A DNA stretch of 64,000 nucleotides, taken from the NCBI GenBank assembly GCA_022836615.1, contig MU405244.1, positions 1 through 64,000 of the forward strand. The letters are read 5' to 3'. The notes beneath the pieces are model-generated. The model was not told where the DNA came from and made no database searches. It saw only the letters and a program-made list of their open reading frames with translations. The DNA is from Annulohypoxylon bovei var. microspora (Eukaryota > Ascomycota > Sordariomycetes > Xylariales > Hypoxylaceae). This document shows positions 50,229 to 61,436 of this stretch, in pieces. How positions within the stretch are numbered: the first letter of the stretch is position 1; every line of letters begins with the position of its first letter. Position numbers and translations under genes: made by a program.

Positions 50229-51260
50229 TTAAAATCCTTCCACGAGAGGCTTCAGCTTAACCCCCTTGGGGACGACGAACAGCGCCTTGGCTTCGACACA
50301 GGTGCGGCCGTCGACGGTCTCCAAGGTGCCCTCGACCCACAGCTTGCGTTCCCGCTTCTCGGGGGTGTCGCGCTCGTCGTCCATGGGGCGCGCGCGGATG
50401 ACGTAGAAGCCGGAGGTGGTGGTCGGGCGGCGGTAGCTCAGCTCGAGGCGCGCGGTGACGCCGGTGCGCGCGGGGAACCGCAGGATCGCGCACCGCCCCA
50501 GCGACTCGTCCAGCAGCGTCGCCAGCGCCCCGCCGTGCACCACTCCCGGCCAGCCCCCCGTCCCCGACCCGAAGTACAGCACCGACACCACCTCGCCCGA
50601 AGAAGCGTGGTGGAAGATCCGCTGGAAGGGCAGCCCGCGCGAGCCCGAGAGCGGGCCCGATGTTATGCGCGACTGCACCATTTTGCTGCGGGTGGCAGTG
50701 GGGGAGGAGGAGAAGCCTGAGTACGCGTCCCAGGACGTCCAGCTCGGGTCGGAAGATAGGGCTTGCACGAGCGGGAGGGAGGACCCGCGCGTGCGGATCT
50801 CTTGCGCTAGGTATTGGTCTTCGTCGGAGCCGCGGAGTGGTGGGGTCGGGGGCGCGAGGGTGAAGCGCAGCGCGGTGCCCAGGCCGAGGCCCAGGATCAG
50901 GAAGGCGGCGCTGTAGAAGAGGCGCCGGCGGTGGGGGCGGTGAGGCGGGCTGGCGCTGTCGGGAGCGGGAGCGGGAGCGGGTTGGGAGGGCGGAAGGGGG
51001 CTCGTAGCGGCGGCGGTGGCGGAGATGGGGTCTGGGGTCTTGGGGGGCTCGGCGCAGAGTCGTCGCGAAGATGCGAAATGCCTGAACTGCGAGGCTGCCG
51101 GAGAGGCTCGGCAGATTCGTATCGAGGGGTTGGCTTGGACGAGTCGTCTCGAGCGGACTGCCGATCGCAGGCACACCTGCGCGGTTCGGTGACCGGCCGC
51201 CTGCATTATGAGATGATCCCCTTCCCGGCGCCTGGGAATGGAAAACTCAAATGTGGTCAC
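50229..51260 (-). CDS. Hotdog-fold thioesterase-like protein, probably mitochondrial
   Basis: This is a single exon of up to 343 residues. The C-terminal part (about residues 205-335) contains PGVVHGGALATLLDESLGR, the HGG helix motif of THEM4/PaaI-type hotdog thioesterases, then TARLELSYRRPT and a final EAKALFVVPKG strand. Such enzymes hydrolyse acyl-CoA thioesters. The N-terminus is rich in R, S and A with few acids, a typical mitochondrial targeting sequence, and residues about 113-133 (LFYSAAFLILGLGLGTALRF) look like one membrane span, suggesting inner-membrane anchoring. Initiation could be at the first ATG or at the Met about 18 codons in (MQAAGHRTAQ), which gives a cleaner targeting peptide. 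The gene is very GC-rich. It sits between CRY-DASH and al-2 with no obvious pathway link; a lipid role is inference. Confidence 0.78.
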   Translation of the reverse strand: MTTFEFSIPRRREGDHLIMQAAGHRTAQVCLRSAVRSRRLVQANPSIRICRASPAASQFRHFASSRRLCAEPPKTPDPISATAAATSPLPPSQPAPAPAPDSASPPHRPHRRRLFYSAAFLILGLGLGTALRFTLAPPTPPLRGSDEDQYLAQEIRTRGSSLPLVQALSSDPSWTSWDAYSGFSSSPTATRSKMVQSRITSGPLSGSRGLPFQRIFHHASSGEVVSVLYFGSGTGGWPGVVHGGALATLLDESLGRCAILRFPARTGVTARLELSYRRPTTTSGFYVIRARPMDDERDTPEKRERKLWVEGTLETVDGRTCVEAKALFVVPKGVKLKPLVEGF

Positions 51261-51863
51261 AGTTCGGTTATGGTTGCGCGGTTGAGGCTCTTGGGTGCGA
51301 AGTGAGACAGATCTTGGTTGGATGTAACGGTGACCATCCCGAGGGACGGGTGGGTCGTCTGATTGGCTGGGAGATTAGATAACACCGTTAAGTGAATATC
51401 GGGCGATCTTGCATAATTTAGCGCGAACTCAAATGTGGCAGATCTCCGGAAGCAGTATTCCCTGGTGGCGCTTCTTAGGGATTCTCCTACTGCACATTCT
51501 TTCACCTACTCTATCATATCTCATCCTTGGAGGCGTATCTATGATCTCATGGCGTAGAAATTCGTTAAAAGAGACGAATCATCATGGCTCCCGCGCAGCC
51601 TTCCAGCTGCAGAGCCAAGCCTTGTGCTACATCTGTCGACGATTCCAGCGAAAGGTCCGAACTCCGCAAATCAATATGGATAGCCACAGTTTCACTCCCG
51701 GTTTTTGTTGAGCCGTTGTGGTAGCTGCTCCAAACCTGTCCGTTTGTTGATCTCATATAGTGAACCTTAATCGCCCGGCATTGTTATGCTGGTCGTCCAT
51801 ACTTTCGAGGTGAATGTGTATGTCTATGAAACTTGCCGTGCTTGGTGAAGCCTGAGATTCGCT
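51261..51863. promoter_or_regulatory. Divergent promoter region between thioesterase and al-2
   Basis: This 0.6-kb gap lies between two divergently transcribed genes. al-2 homologues in Neurospora and Fusarium are strongly light-induced through the White Collar complex, which recognises GATC/GATCG-type sites. GATC words occur here (for example at about 51,311, 51,407 and 51,552) but they are short and common, so binding is not established. Confidence 0.45.
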
Positions 51864-53781
51864 ATGGCTTATGACTATGCCATTGTGTAAGTTTTGCGAC
51901 ATTCTAGAAACGGTTGTTCCCTTGCAGAGAAGGGGTTCAGACTAATTTGTCGAGCAGGCATCTTAAATATACCATTCCTCCAGCTGTCCTCCTCACTCTC
52001 ATATCAAGGCCTCTTCTCACAAAGCTCGACTTATATAAGACGTATACCTTGATATTGGTCGCCTTCTTCGCAACACTCCCATGGGACTCTTATCTCGTAC
52101 GTCATGGGATTTGGACGTACCCCCCTGACGCAGTAGCCGGACTGCGTCTCTTCGGCGTGCCGGCTGAGGAGTTGTTCTTCTTCGTTATCCAGACTTACAT
52201 CACGTCGACTCTCTACCTACTACTAAACAAGCCTGTTCTTCATGCCCAATTCCTTACTAACAGGAGAGACTCCTCGCCCAAGTATCAGCAGATAAAGTCT
52301 CTAGGGCAAGTTTTCCTGATTGGATGTATTGCTATCGGTGCTTCTCTTGTGAAAAGAGGAGGCAAAGGGACCTACCTTGGACTCATCTTAATATGGGCTT
52401 GTCCTTTTGCGTTCATCACATGGACGATGTCAGCCTACTTCTTAATGAGGCTTTCTCTGGTCAATATCGCAACACCAATTATAGTACCAACTGTATACCT
52501 ATGGATCGTAGACGAGAATGCTTTAGGACGCGGTACCTGGGCTATTGAATCCGGAACCAAAATAGGCTGGCGCGTATGGGGTAGTTTAGAGCTGGAAGAG
52601 GCTATCTTCTTCTTCGTCACGAACGCCTTAGTTGTCCTTGGTATGATCGCACTGGATCGAGCACTTGCAGTTATCTACACCTTCCCCAACCTTTTCCCCA
52701 GTGTATCAAATCCGCCTCCCCTGGGCCTTCTCGCCGAAACCATCCTTGTCGACCCAGCGAGTTATGAAATGGCACGGATAAAGGGCATAAGAGAGGCCGT
52801 AGAAACTTTACGGCGAAAAAGCAGGAGTTTTAATTTGGCTAGTTCTGTGTTCCCCGGACGCCTTCGCATTGACCTAATTCTTCTGTGCGTACCTACTACC
52901 AACGCCGTATCTCATTATATGTCCTAATATTCTCTAGGTACTCGTTTTGCAGAGTAGCAGATGACTTGATAGACGAATCTCCTACAGAAAGCGAGGCTAT
53001 GCAGTGGATCGAGAAGCTGACGAAATACCTTGACCTGAGATATGGCTCAAATGACAACTTGCCATCAATACGTGCTATCGATAATTTTATCGAGGCGAAC
53101 TTTCCGGAGACAGCAAGGTCAGCACTGGAGCTCTTGCCAACCAAGAGTCTCCCTAAGGAGCCTTTATATGAGCTCTTGGAAGGTTTCAAGACGGATCTTT
53201 CTTTTAGCTGGACGCATCCTAAGAAACGGAACCTTCGGTTCCCTATCAAGACCGAAGAAGACCTAGAGCTATACGCCCATCGCGTCGCAAGTACGGTTGG
53301 AGAGCTATGCCTGTGGCTCGTTTTCCATCACAGCGAGACGAAAATGCGAAGCGACAGGCAGTCTATCCTCGTAACCGCCTCCCGAACGATGGGACACGCG
53401 CTACAATATGTAAATATCGCTCGCGACATCGCGGTGGACGCCAAGATGGGCCGCGTTTACCTACCGTCAAATTGGCTCAAAGAGGAGATTATCACGCCCG
53501 AGGATGTCCTCAGAGACCCGAATCAACCAAAGGTAGAGAAACTTAGACAGAGGCTGCTCGACGTGGCTTTTAAGGAATACGGCCGGTCTCGGGAGGCAAT
53601 GAGCTTGCTTCCCCCTGAAGTTCGTGCCCCGTTGATAGTAGCTGTTGAAAGCTATGTGGAGATTGGCCGAGTGTTGCGAGAAAGGAGAGGCGTCTCTTCG
53701 AACGCTCGAAGGGGACAGGCAACGGTTCCCCGATGGAGACGTGTATGGGTCGTGTGGAAAACCCTTTTGGCTGAACGATGA
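51864..53781 (+). CDS. al-2: Bifunctional lycopene cyclase/phytoene synthase
   Basis: Exons are 51864-51886 (a 23-base first exon, MAYDYAIV), 51958-52884 and 52938-53781, giving 597 residues, close to the Neurospora AL-2 length. The N-terminal half (about residues 1-240) is the membrane-embedded CrtYc/CrtYd-type lycopene cyclase: PWDSYLVRHGIWTYP, then PAEELFFFVIQTYITSTLY, with a second EEAIFFFVTN repeat. The C-terminal half is a head-to-head prenyl synthase with both aspartate motifs, DDLID (52,966-52,980) and NIARDIAVDAKMGRVYLP (about 53,413-53,466). The enzyme joins two geranylgeranyl diphosphates to phytoene and later cyclises lycopene-type ends. The short first exon is required to restore the conserved MxYDYAxVHLKYT start. 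The gene appears intact. It is 0.8 kb upstream of its pathway partner al-1 on the same strand. Confidence 0.95.
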
Positions 53782-54580
53782 CATGTCTTCTTCATTTCTC
53801 ACTATTATTTGGGGATATCTATTTTGACGTTAAAAGTGATTTATGAGTTGAGTTGATAGTATGAAGTTATCGCAAATTCTCGATTTACAATTAATGCCCC
53901 TTTTCATTTAGCTACGAGCCAATCTGCGATCTTACGCCAATATTCCATAACATGATTCATAACCTCGCGGAAGAATCTACATGTTATATTATGGAAGGAA
54001 TACCATGATGAATTATTTAGAGAATAGATAATACGCATTTCTTTGATCCTATTATAGCGCATACGAAGGAGCCCAGGCAGGCTTACAGAACAGAAGACCA
54101 ACCGTATTCATCCGCCACCGACTACAGGTTAGGAATCGCATGTAATCTCAATATATTCAAACAGAAACTTAAACTTTCAAGTAATCTGCAGGTTGTACAT
54201 TTGCCTATTATGCTAAGGGTCTTCCCTCGTTGACTTAGCTAGCTTTTGTAGACTTCAGTGATGAATCATCGAGTCGGATTCGGAAATGTGCAAATGTACA
54301 ACAATCAGCAAATCTTTTAGTGCGACAGGCATTCCCCGGGTCGATGTAGGTATCGGTAATGGTCATCTCGGATCGCAAGCTATCCTAGCCATTGATGTCT
54401 CAGGATCACCAGGCAAGTTGGTCGAAGAAGCTATCTGTTTCTGAGCGATCTCACTACATTAAGTTATATTTTCTCATAATTTGTTACCAATTTCTTTACA
54501 GCTTGCTCTGTTGCTGTCAACTTGCTATAATTAGTATATCACTTACATTGATTTAACATTATCCCTAAAGGATTCGAGGA
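53782..54580. promoter_or_regulatory. Intergenic region between al-2 and al-1
   Basis: This holds the al-2 3' untranslated region and the al-1 promoter. A string of GATC/ATCG words lies at about 54,266-54,450 (ATCGAGTCGGATTCGG, GGTCGATGTAGG, TCTCGGATCGCAAG, GCGATCTC). Light-responsive elements of White Collar targets have similar cores, so this is the best place to look for them, but I cannot establish a functional site from sequence alone. Confidence 0.45.
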
Positions 54581-56749
54581 ATGACCAAAACAAGTCGTAA
54601 GAAGGCGATAGTCGTCGGTAAGTATCCCACCAACCACACGTCTGACGGGCCCTCTAACGAACCCCCAGGTGCCGGCGCCGGCGGCATCGCAACCGCCGCG
54701 CGCCTCGCCAAATGCGGGTTCTCGGTAACCGTGCTCGAGAAGAACGGCTTCACCGGCGGGCGGTGCAGCACCATCCAGCACGGTGGGTTCCGCTTCGACC
54801 AAGGACCATCTCTACTACTCCTGCCCAAGCTCTTCCAGGAAGCCTTCCGCGACCTAGATACTACCCTTGAGCGAGAAGGCGTGGAGCTGCTGCGCTGCGC
54901 GACCAACTACGCGGTGTGGTTCGCGGACGGCGACCGGTTCGAGCTGACGCCGGACCTCGCGCGCATGCGGGCGCAGGTCGAGCGGTACGAGGGCGCCGGC
55001 GGGTTCGCGCGGTACCTGGCCTGGCTGCGCGAGGCGCACGACCACTACGAGCTCAGCGTGTCCGAGGTGCTGCACCGCAACTTCACGTCGCTTCTGGACC
55101 TCGCGGCCCCGAGCTTCGTGCTGGCGGGCCTAAGGCTGCACCCCCTGCACAGCGTATGGGGGCGCGCGGGCAGGTACTTCTGGACGGAGAGGCTGAGAAG
55201 GGTGTTCACGTTCGCGACTATGTACATGGGCATGTCGCCGTTCGACGCCCCGGCTACGTATTCGCTGCTCCAGTACTCGGAGCTGACGGAGGGCATCTGG
55301 TATCCGAGGGGTGGGTTCCATGGCGTGCTGCAGGCGCTGGTGGAGGTGGGCCGGAGGGCGGGGGTCGAGTATAGGTTGGATGCCCCCGTGAAGCGGATTA
55401 TTACGCATGAGGACGGGAAGACGGCTCGGGGCGTGGAGTTAGAGTCCGGCGAAACCTTGGACGCAGATGTGGTGGTTGTGAACGCGGATCTTGTGTATGC
55501 GTACTCGAACTTGTTCCCGCAGACTCCTTCTATACGGCGGTACTCCGAATCCCTGAAACAAAGGGACAGCTCCTGCAGCTCAATCTCGTTCTACTGGGCG
55601 CTCGACCGCAAGGTGCCGGAGCTGCAGACCCACAACATCTTCCTCGCGGACGAGTACCGCGAGTCCTTCGACGCTATTTTCGATCGGAAGGAGCTGCCAC
55701 AGGAGCCGAGCTTCTACGTCAATGTTCCTAGTCGCGTCGACCCGAGCGCGGCTCCCGAAGGGTGCGACACGGTTATTGTGCTTGTGCCCACGGGACATCT
55801 ACTGCAGCCGAAACCTGGTAATTCCTCGGGCGTCGGCTTGCCGAGACAGCAAGACTGGCCCGCGCTCGTAAACCAGGCGCGTGAAGCCGTGCTCTCGACT
55901 ATAGAAGCGCGGACCGGGTCGTCCCTCAAGGAGTCCATAATCCACGAGACGGTTAACGACCCGTTGACCTGGGAGGCCCGGTTCAACCTAGACCAGCGCA
56001 TGTACAAGGCCAGGCTCAAAACTGGCCTGAATCAGTCAGGTCAGGTCAGGCCCAGTCAGTTCGTGGTTTTTTATGAACTGATCAGATCAGTTCGTTCCCA
56101 TTTTCTGACTGACAGGCCATCAGGCCAAAATAATAATCCAAACCCCACTTTTATACGTATTTTGATTGGCTAGAAAAGACCCAGTTTTATTACTGATTAA
56201 TCAATAATTAATAATCAGGTTCGTTGTCTTATCGATAAGACTGTCGCTATTATGTCCCACTTTTCTTTCGAATCTGATCAGTTTAATTGACTGAACTGAC
56301 TAGTTCAGTTCATCTTTTTCTGACTGGCCAATCAGATCAGTTCATTGCTTCAAGCCTGACTGGCCTGGCCTGATCCATGCGCTGACCTAGACAAGGGATC
56401 GATCCTAGGGCTCGGCCACGGGTTCTTCAACGTGCTGTCCTTCCGTCCCGGAACTAGGGCAAGGAGGCTTAATAATGCGTATTTCGTCGGCGCGAGCACG
56501 CATCCCGGGACCGGGGTCCCGATTGTGCTTGCGGGAGCGAAGATCACGACCGAGCAGATTTTAGGGGATTTTGGGATGGAGATTCCGTGGCGGAGGAAGA
56601 GGGAGACTGAGGGGGTTGAGAGGATGGGGAAGAGTGGCAAGTTAGATAGGATAGAGAGGCCTTCGTCAGTCCTATGGAATACAGTTATGTGTTTGTTAAT
56701 GGTTCTGTGGTTGGCGCTGATGTTCCGGTATTGGACTCCCTTGTTTTAG
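54581..56749 (+). pseudogene. al-1: Phytoene desaturase gene disrupted by a hAT-like MITE
   Basis: The segments are 54581-54617, 54669-55993 and 56393-56749, with intron 54618-54668 and the MITE plus one duplication (55994-56392) between the last two. Without the element the frame is continuous at 572 residues, close to the Neurospora AL-1 size. Features are a Rossmann dinucleotide motif (GAGAGGIATAARLAKCGFSV), LEKNGFTGGRCS, DQGPSLLLLP, YPRGGFHGVLQAL, the C-terminal signature FVGASTHPGTGVPIVLAG and a final membrane helix. The enzyme desaturates phytoene stepwise using FAD. In the genomic sequence the frame enters the element after NLD (codon 454) and stops at 56171-56173, giving 513 residues that lack the C-terminal FAD/substrate signature and anchor. 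Unless the element is removed from RNA or excised, this allele should be non-functional and the strain colourless or phytoene-accumulating. Confidence 0.92.
55994..56384. mobile_element. hAT-like MITE (391 bp) inserted in al-1, 8-bp TSD
   Basis: Both ends are inverted copies of CAGCGCATG, with weaker pairing continuing (AGGCCAGGC). Perfect 8-mers ACCTAGAC flank it at 55986-55993 and 56385-56392. CAG...CTG ends with an 8-bp duplication fit the hAT superfamily. The interior is dense in short subterminal repeats of CAGGCC, TCAGTC/GACTGA and GATCAG on both strands, the sort of motif hAT transposases bind. There is no transposase gene. The termini differ from the GAGCAA elements at 9022 and 14532, so it is a separate family. 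The perfect duplication suggests a young insertion. Confidence 0.93.
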
Positions 56750-57614
56750 TTGGATATCGGTATTTTAAGTGTGTAAATAGTTGGATATATACCAACACAT
56801 CATGTACATCTCATTTAGGGTAATATTATAACATTTAGAATACCATCATCAAGTTAATAACTTGTGGGCGTATAAATAAGGGCACTACCCCTTTTCGGGG
56901 CTTGTGTAACTCAGAGACCCCTCAAATTACCACAGATTCTGCCTTTTACTCTTTCACATATAACAAACGACTTCGCATCACTTTTATCAACCTAACATGG
57001 AGCATACGACATCCGATATTGGCTAAGCGCTCAATGATATACTTCATTCCCTTCAAGTGATGTTCTTCCTAACTATATAGGTACTTAGGTACATACATAT
57101 CATCTTCACAAATACAATTGATCCTTTCCCCCAAAAACGTCTAGTTCGCAGCATAGGCCTCCCCATGAGGCGCCAAAAGGCGATCTTTCGCCAAAACCGC
57201 AGCGCAATCCTTCCCGCAAAAATCTACCCCTTGGAAACGCGCCCGATTGGTGAACTATCCCCCCTCGTCCCCACGTTCCCATTGGCTCTACGACGGGGGT
57301 GCATGACGTACCTTGAAGCCATCCGGCTCCGGTTTCCCTCTCCGCATGCGCCCTAAGCCACCTCATACGACGGGGGCACTGGGGTAGGGCTAGAATATAT
57401 AGCCTTATCATGCCCAATTTGGGTTTTTGTTGTCCAAGAAACCTGCTTCTGTCCGGGGAATAGAAAGACTACATCATCAACGCGGTATACATGAAATAGT
57501 TTTCAAATTTATCATAGTTATGGGTAAATCATCCTCCTACCCCTACCAAGCTTCACTCAAAGTTCTCATTAAATCTAATTCATCACCGTCGTCTCGTTGC
57601 CAGGCATCAAATCC
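56750..57614. other. Convergent intergenic region between al-1 and annexin genes
   Basis: This holds the 3' ends of both genes. Open frames at 57106-57417 (minus) and 57165-57356 (plus) are mutual shadows without recognisable domains. A TAGGTACTTAGGTACATACA word lies at about 57,079-57,098. Confidence 0.5.
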
Positions 57615-60042
57615 TTACTCCCGTCTCTGACTCCTACTCCTCTCGTGACTGCGACTTCGATCCCTATGCTTATGGTCCTTGACTACAAGCAATCCCTCGC
57701 CTCTCTCTTCTCTTTCCCTCTCCCTGTCCCTCTTCTTCTCCTTCCGCTCTTTTCCATCCCTGCTTTCTCTATCTTCCTTCTTGCGTCTATGCCTCTCCTC
57801 CCTCTCTCTTTCCCTTTCTCTCTCACTATCCATCTCGCGTTCTCGCTCCTTAATCTTATCCTCTCTATCCCGCTCCCTCTCCCTCTCCTCAGAGCGTCTA
57901 ATTTCTCTTACCGCGTCTACCTTCTCGAAGTTCTTGACGTCGTCTGGCATGCGCGTGATGATGAGCTGTTCGCAGAACAGTCCCCACTCGCCGCTCGTCC
58001 CCTCCTTGACCGCCTCCGCGAGCTCCTCGCCGTAGCGCTCGCGGTACGCGCGCTTAATGGCCGCCATGTGGTGCCTGTCCCAGTGGAACCTTACGAGCCT
58101 CGAGATGAGGAGCTCGCGCCTCAGGTGGTCCTTCCTGCTGGCCGTGAGTGCGTGATGCAAGAGCAGCGCGTCGCGCACCGGCTTGTTGATTACGCCGTTG
58201 AGGATGTGGGTTAGGAGTTCGCCCTATCATAGTAAGTTAGTCACATTTTTCTGAATCGAGTATGGTATGGTATAAAAAGAGAAAGGTAGGGAAGGGAAGG
58301 GGGAGGAAGCTAGTGCTCACCACAAGGTTTCCGCTCTTCCTAAGCGCGTCACGAGCGAAATTGCTTCCGGATACCTTCTCATAGAGTCTAAGGACTTCCT
58401 TCAGATGGTTGTCGCTGCGCGAGACAACGATCTGTATCATAGCCGACTCGCCTCCCCTGTCGCTTCGAACAGCCTTATACAACGCCTCGACGTCGTCCTG
58501 CACGAGCTCGCGATCGATAGCGAGCAACCGCCCGTACTCGTCCACGTCCTCCATGCGATTCTCCTCGAGCACAATGAGCACCGCACGCTTGAACTTGTCC
58601 TCTTTGAGCTCCGTCTTCATGCACAACGTCAGGGAGTCCCGATACTTCTTGTCGGAGAAGGCCTCCTTGATCTCCGCGATCTCGTGGTTGGTGCGCCCCA
58701 TCAGGCTCTCGATCAACAGCTCCCGCCGCGTCTTGTCGCCGTGGTACCAGAAGTTAGCCCAGTATGCCTCCGACTCCCACTTGCCGAGTGCGACGGCATA
58801 ACACGCTTTCATGAGAGTGGGGTCCTCGTCCTTTAGGCGAGCTCGGATATGCTTGGCAATGTTAACGCCCTTGCGCTCGGCGCCGGTTTTAACGAGCCGC
58901 TTGTACTCAACGCGCAGTTCCATAACTTGGTCATGCGTCATTCCGGGTAGAATCTCGATCAGAGGGTCAGTATCGAGAGATGAGTGCTCTCCCTTGAGCG
59001 CCTTTGCTAGACGCGCCGCATCATCAACGGGGTCGTGGAAACGAGCGCGACGTCGCTTCTTTTCGCCGTTTTCGCCGTCGGAGAGACTGGGCGAGAGCGG
59101 TTCAATTATGTCCGAATTTCTCGGGCTCCCCTGCGCGAGGAGCATCGGCGAAGGCATCGGCGACATAGATTGGTAAGTGCCATAATAAGACTCTAGGAGC
59201 GGAGAAGGGGGTGCGCTCGACAAAGACATCGAGGCAGAATGATGTCCCGTGTTGACAGTCAACGAGGACATCCGCCCAGGAGGCGGCAAAGGCGAGTGAT
59301 CCCTTCGACCCCTAAAATCTGGCTCAGCCACAAGTCTGGCGCCTGAAGCCCTAGGATCTCGTCCATAAGAATCCCGCTTTGCTGGTCTCTCCGGTAGCGA
59401 CGGCGCGTACGACGCGTCCACGCGTGGGTACCTTAGCTTCTCCTTGTCATCCTCCCACTGGCCAGGCATGGAGTAGTGCGTCCTCCCCGACGAAGTCTGA
59501 GACTGGTACTTGCCCGGGGGCGGGGCAGTCACCACCGCACTCCCGTAAGCCAAGTCATCCTCCAGCTTCTCCTTCTTCCACTCCTTCTTGCGCTCCTTGT
59601 CACTATCCGATTCTCGCAGCTTGCTCGTGTACTTAGCAGGTAAGATGGCGTCAGCGCCCCGCCGTAGCGCGTCCTGTGCCGCCTCCATCATGTCCTTGTC
59701 GCCGCGCGAAACACGCTCCGCGCTGCGGCGCCCGTCCGACCCCAGCGATTCCCGGCTCGCGCGGTAGTAGCTAGACTCGTCGGTGGGCGAGCCTACGCGG
59801 TACGAGACCGAGCCCCTGGAAGCGGAGTCGCGTTCGCGCTCGTAGGTTGAAGCGGAGCGCCGCGGCCCCGCGTCGTCGTAGCTAAAGCCCGCGGGCGGAG
59901 AGGGCATGCGCACGGCATCGAGGAGCGACGGTGAGCTGCCGCGACCTGAGCGCCGTCGGTCGGAACGGCTGTCGCTTCGGCGTCCGGGCGAAGGCTCGCG
60001 CCCCCGCCGCGCGTCGCTGCCGCTGCCGACGTGTAGAGACAT
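57615..60042 (-). CDS. Annexin (fungal annexin XIV type) with long disordered arms
   Basis: Exons on the minus strand are 58321-60042 and 57615-58223 (GTGAGC...GATAG intron, phase 0), giving 776 residues. Residues about 1-340 are disordered, R/S/P-rich (GRRSDSRSDRRRSGRG...). The annexin core follows with about four helical repeats: DAARLAKALKGEHSSLDTDPLIEIL, RRELLIESLMGRTNHEIAEIKEAF, DVEALYKAVRSDRGGESAMIQIVVSRS and NGVINKPVRDALLLHHAL. Annexins bind acidic phospholipids, usually with Ca2+ through GxGT-(38)-D/E sites; these are weak or absent here, so Ca2+ dependence is doubtful. The tail after about residue 680 is a highly charged run of RE/RD/KE repeats ending in RSRSHERSRSQRRE, unusual for a simple membrane-binding annexin and reminiscent of RNA-associated proteins. 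Confidence 0.88.
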
Positions 60043-61130
60043 AAGGGTTGCGTGCGCAAACCTAGCTCCTGGGTAGGTAGGTAGGTATTAAGGTAACTGA
60101 GAGCGCGTCGCCAGAAGATTAAGCGGAGTTCCCCCAACGTGCGATCCGCGGCCTGCGATAGGGCTGCGGGGTATGTATCTATAACCGAAAGTCTATTATA
60201 TATAGTTCCAACGACCTTTTTAGGGCTTAGAACCAAGATAAGTTTATTTTAGATATTAAGTCCCAATATTATTGATTGATAAACCTGTTAAGAGAGTGGT
60301 AGTATCAACTCTAGGTTGAACCTTTTCTTGCTATGAGACTAGAGAGTCTGGGTATTTGCGAAGACAGGGGAGGGAAGAGGAGAAGGTTTTGGGAAGAGCA
60401 GCTGAGACACAACATATTCTTTAATATGACTAGCGAGAAATGGTGCGTGACTGCGTGATTGTGTGAGGGTGATGAAGAGTGGTACCTGCTTCGAAGGCGT
60501 CGCTAGTATTGGGTTAGTATCGACTAGGTACTTGGCGCGTACATATGCGGGCTATCGCTAGTTACAAGATACCTTGCAAGTACACGTAGGTGTACCTTGG
60601 TATGTAGTAGGGAAGGAAGAGGAGGGAAACCGCACATGTGTTTATACCAGGAATGGCTTCCATTTGGAGGGGTTAACCGGTTCTTGCACCGCAGCTGCGC
60701 AGTTCTCAAACAGCAGCCCTAGCTAGCCTAGACTAGCGCCCCTTCCAACGGCTGGCTGCTCCCGCCAAGTTTGGTAGGTCCAATATTTTCTTGGGGGCCA
60801 AATGCTGCAGAGGATGGAAACTTACAAATTGTCCGTCCAATAATAGATCGAGAACCTGTCAACTTTGCCAACTTGACAGCTTGACAGCTTGTATTATTAC
60901 TAAAGTGGCACTATAAACAGCATTATGTGTACACTTATGTAGGGGAGTCAAGGAAGGACTGACTCAAAAAGTAAGCATATTAGGTACGATTCCTGACTCT
61001 TGACCGAAGTTTTGGTAAGTACGGGCGCTTCTTCTTCATGCGCCTCACTCTCGATCGCAGCATCGCTACGGCATCGGATGTACGATACTTGCACAGACAT
61101 ACAGGAAAGACGTACAAGCATACGGACAGG

Positions 61131-61152
61131 CATACATACATACATACATACA
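61131..61152. repeat. CATA microsatellite
   Basis: This is a run of CATA units (CATACATACATACATACATA) embedded in a wider CA/TA-rich stretch, 61,090-61,170. Confidence 0.8.
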
Positions 61153-61408
61153 CACGCACATACAGCATGTACAGCAAAGCAAGGCAAAATGAGGTTGCAG
61201 AGCTTGCAAAGGTTGGGGCTCTGCAGATTGGGAAAGTTGGAAAGCGGAGGAGCCCGCGCAATCAAATCGATGTTTCGAAAGTGGCGGTCTCAGCTCTTTC
61301 ATCTATTTTTTTCTCCCAATAAACACGGCAACTCGTCCAATAGACGTACCAGCCGTAGAGGCGAAATGAGTCGCGTGGCATTCCAATCTCCTCATATCTG
61401 ACCTCAGC

Positions 61409-61436
61409 TTCTGCGGTTTCTGCGGTTTCTGCGGTG
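61409..61436. repeat. 9-bp tandem repeat, three copies
   Basis: TTCTGCGGT is repeated three times head to tail with no interruption. It is a simple tandem array with no gene overlapping it that I can support. Confidence 0.8.

Noticed and set aside
50257..51174. 305-codon minus-strand frame overlapping the thioesterase
   Set aside because: A P/R-rich shadow in another frame of a GC-rich gene; the HGG motif lies in the other frame.
57597..58214. 205-codon plus-strand L/S/P-rich frame
   Set aside because: Antisense of the RE/RD-repeat tail of the annexin.
61000..61401. Overlapping frames across the CATA microsatellite on both strands
   Set aside because: They are generated by the simple repeat and have no conserved features.
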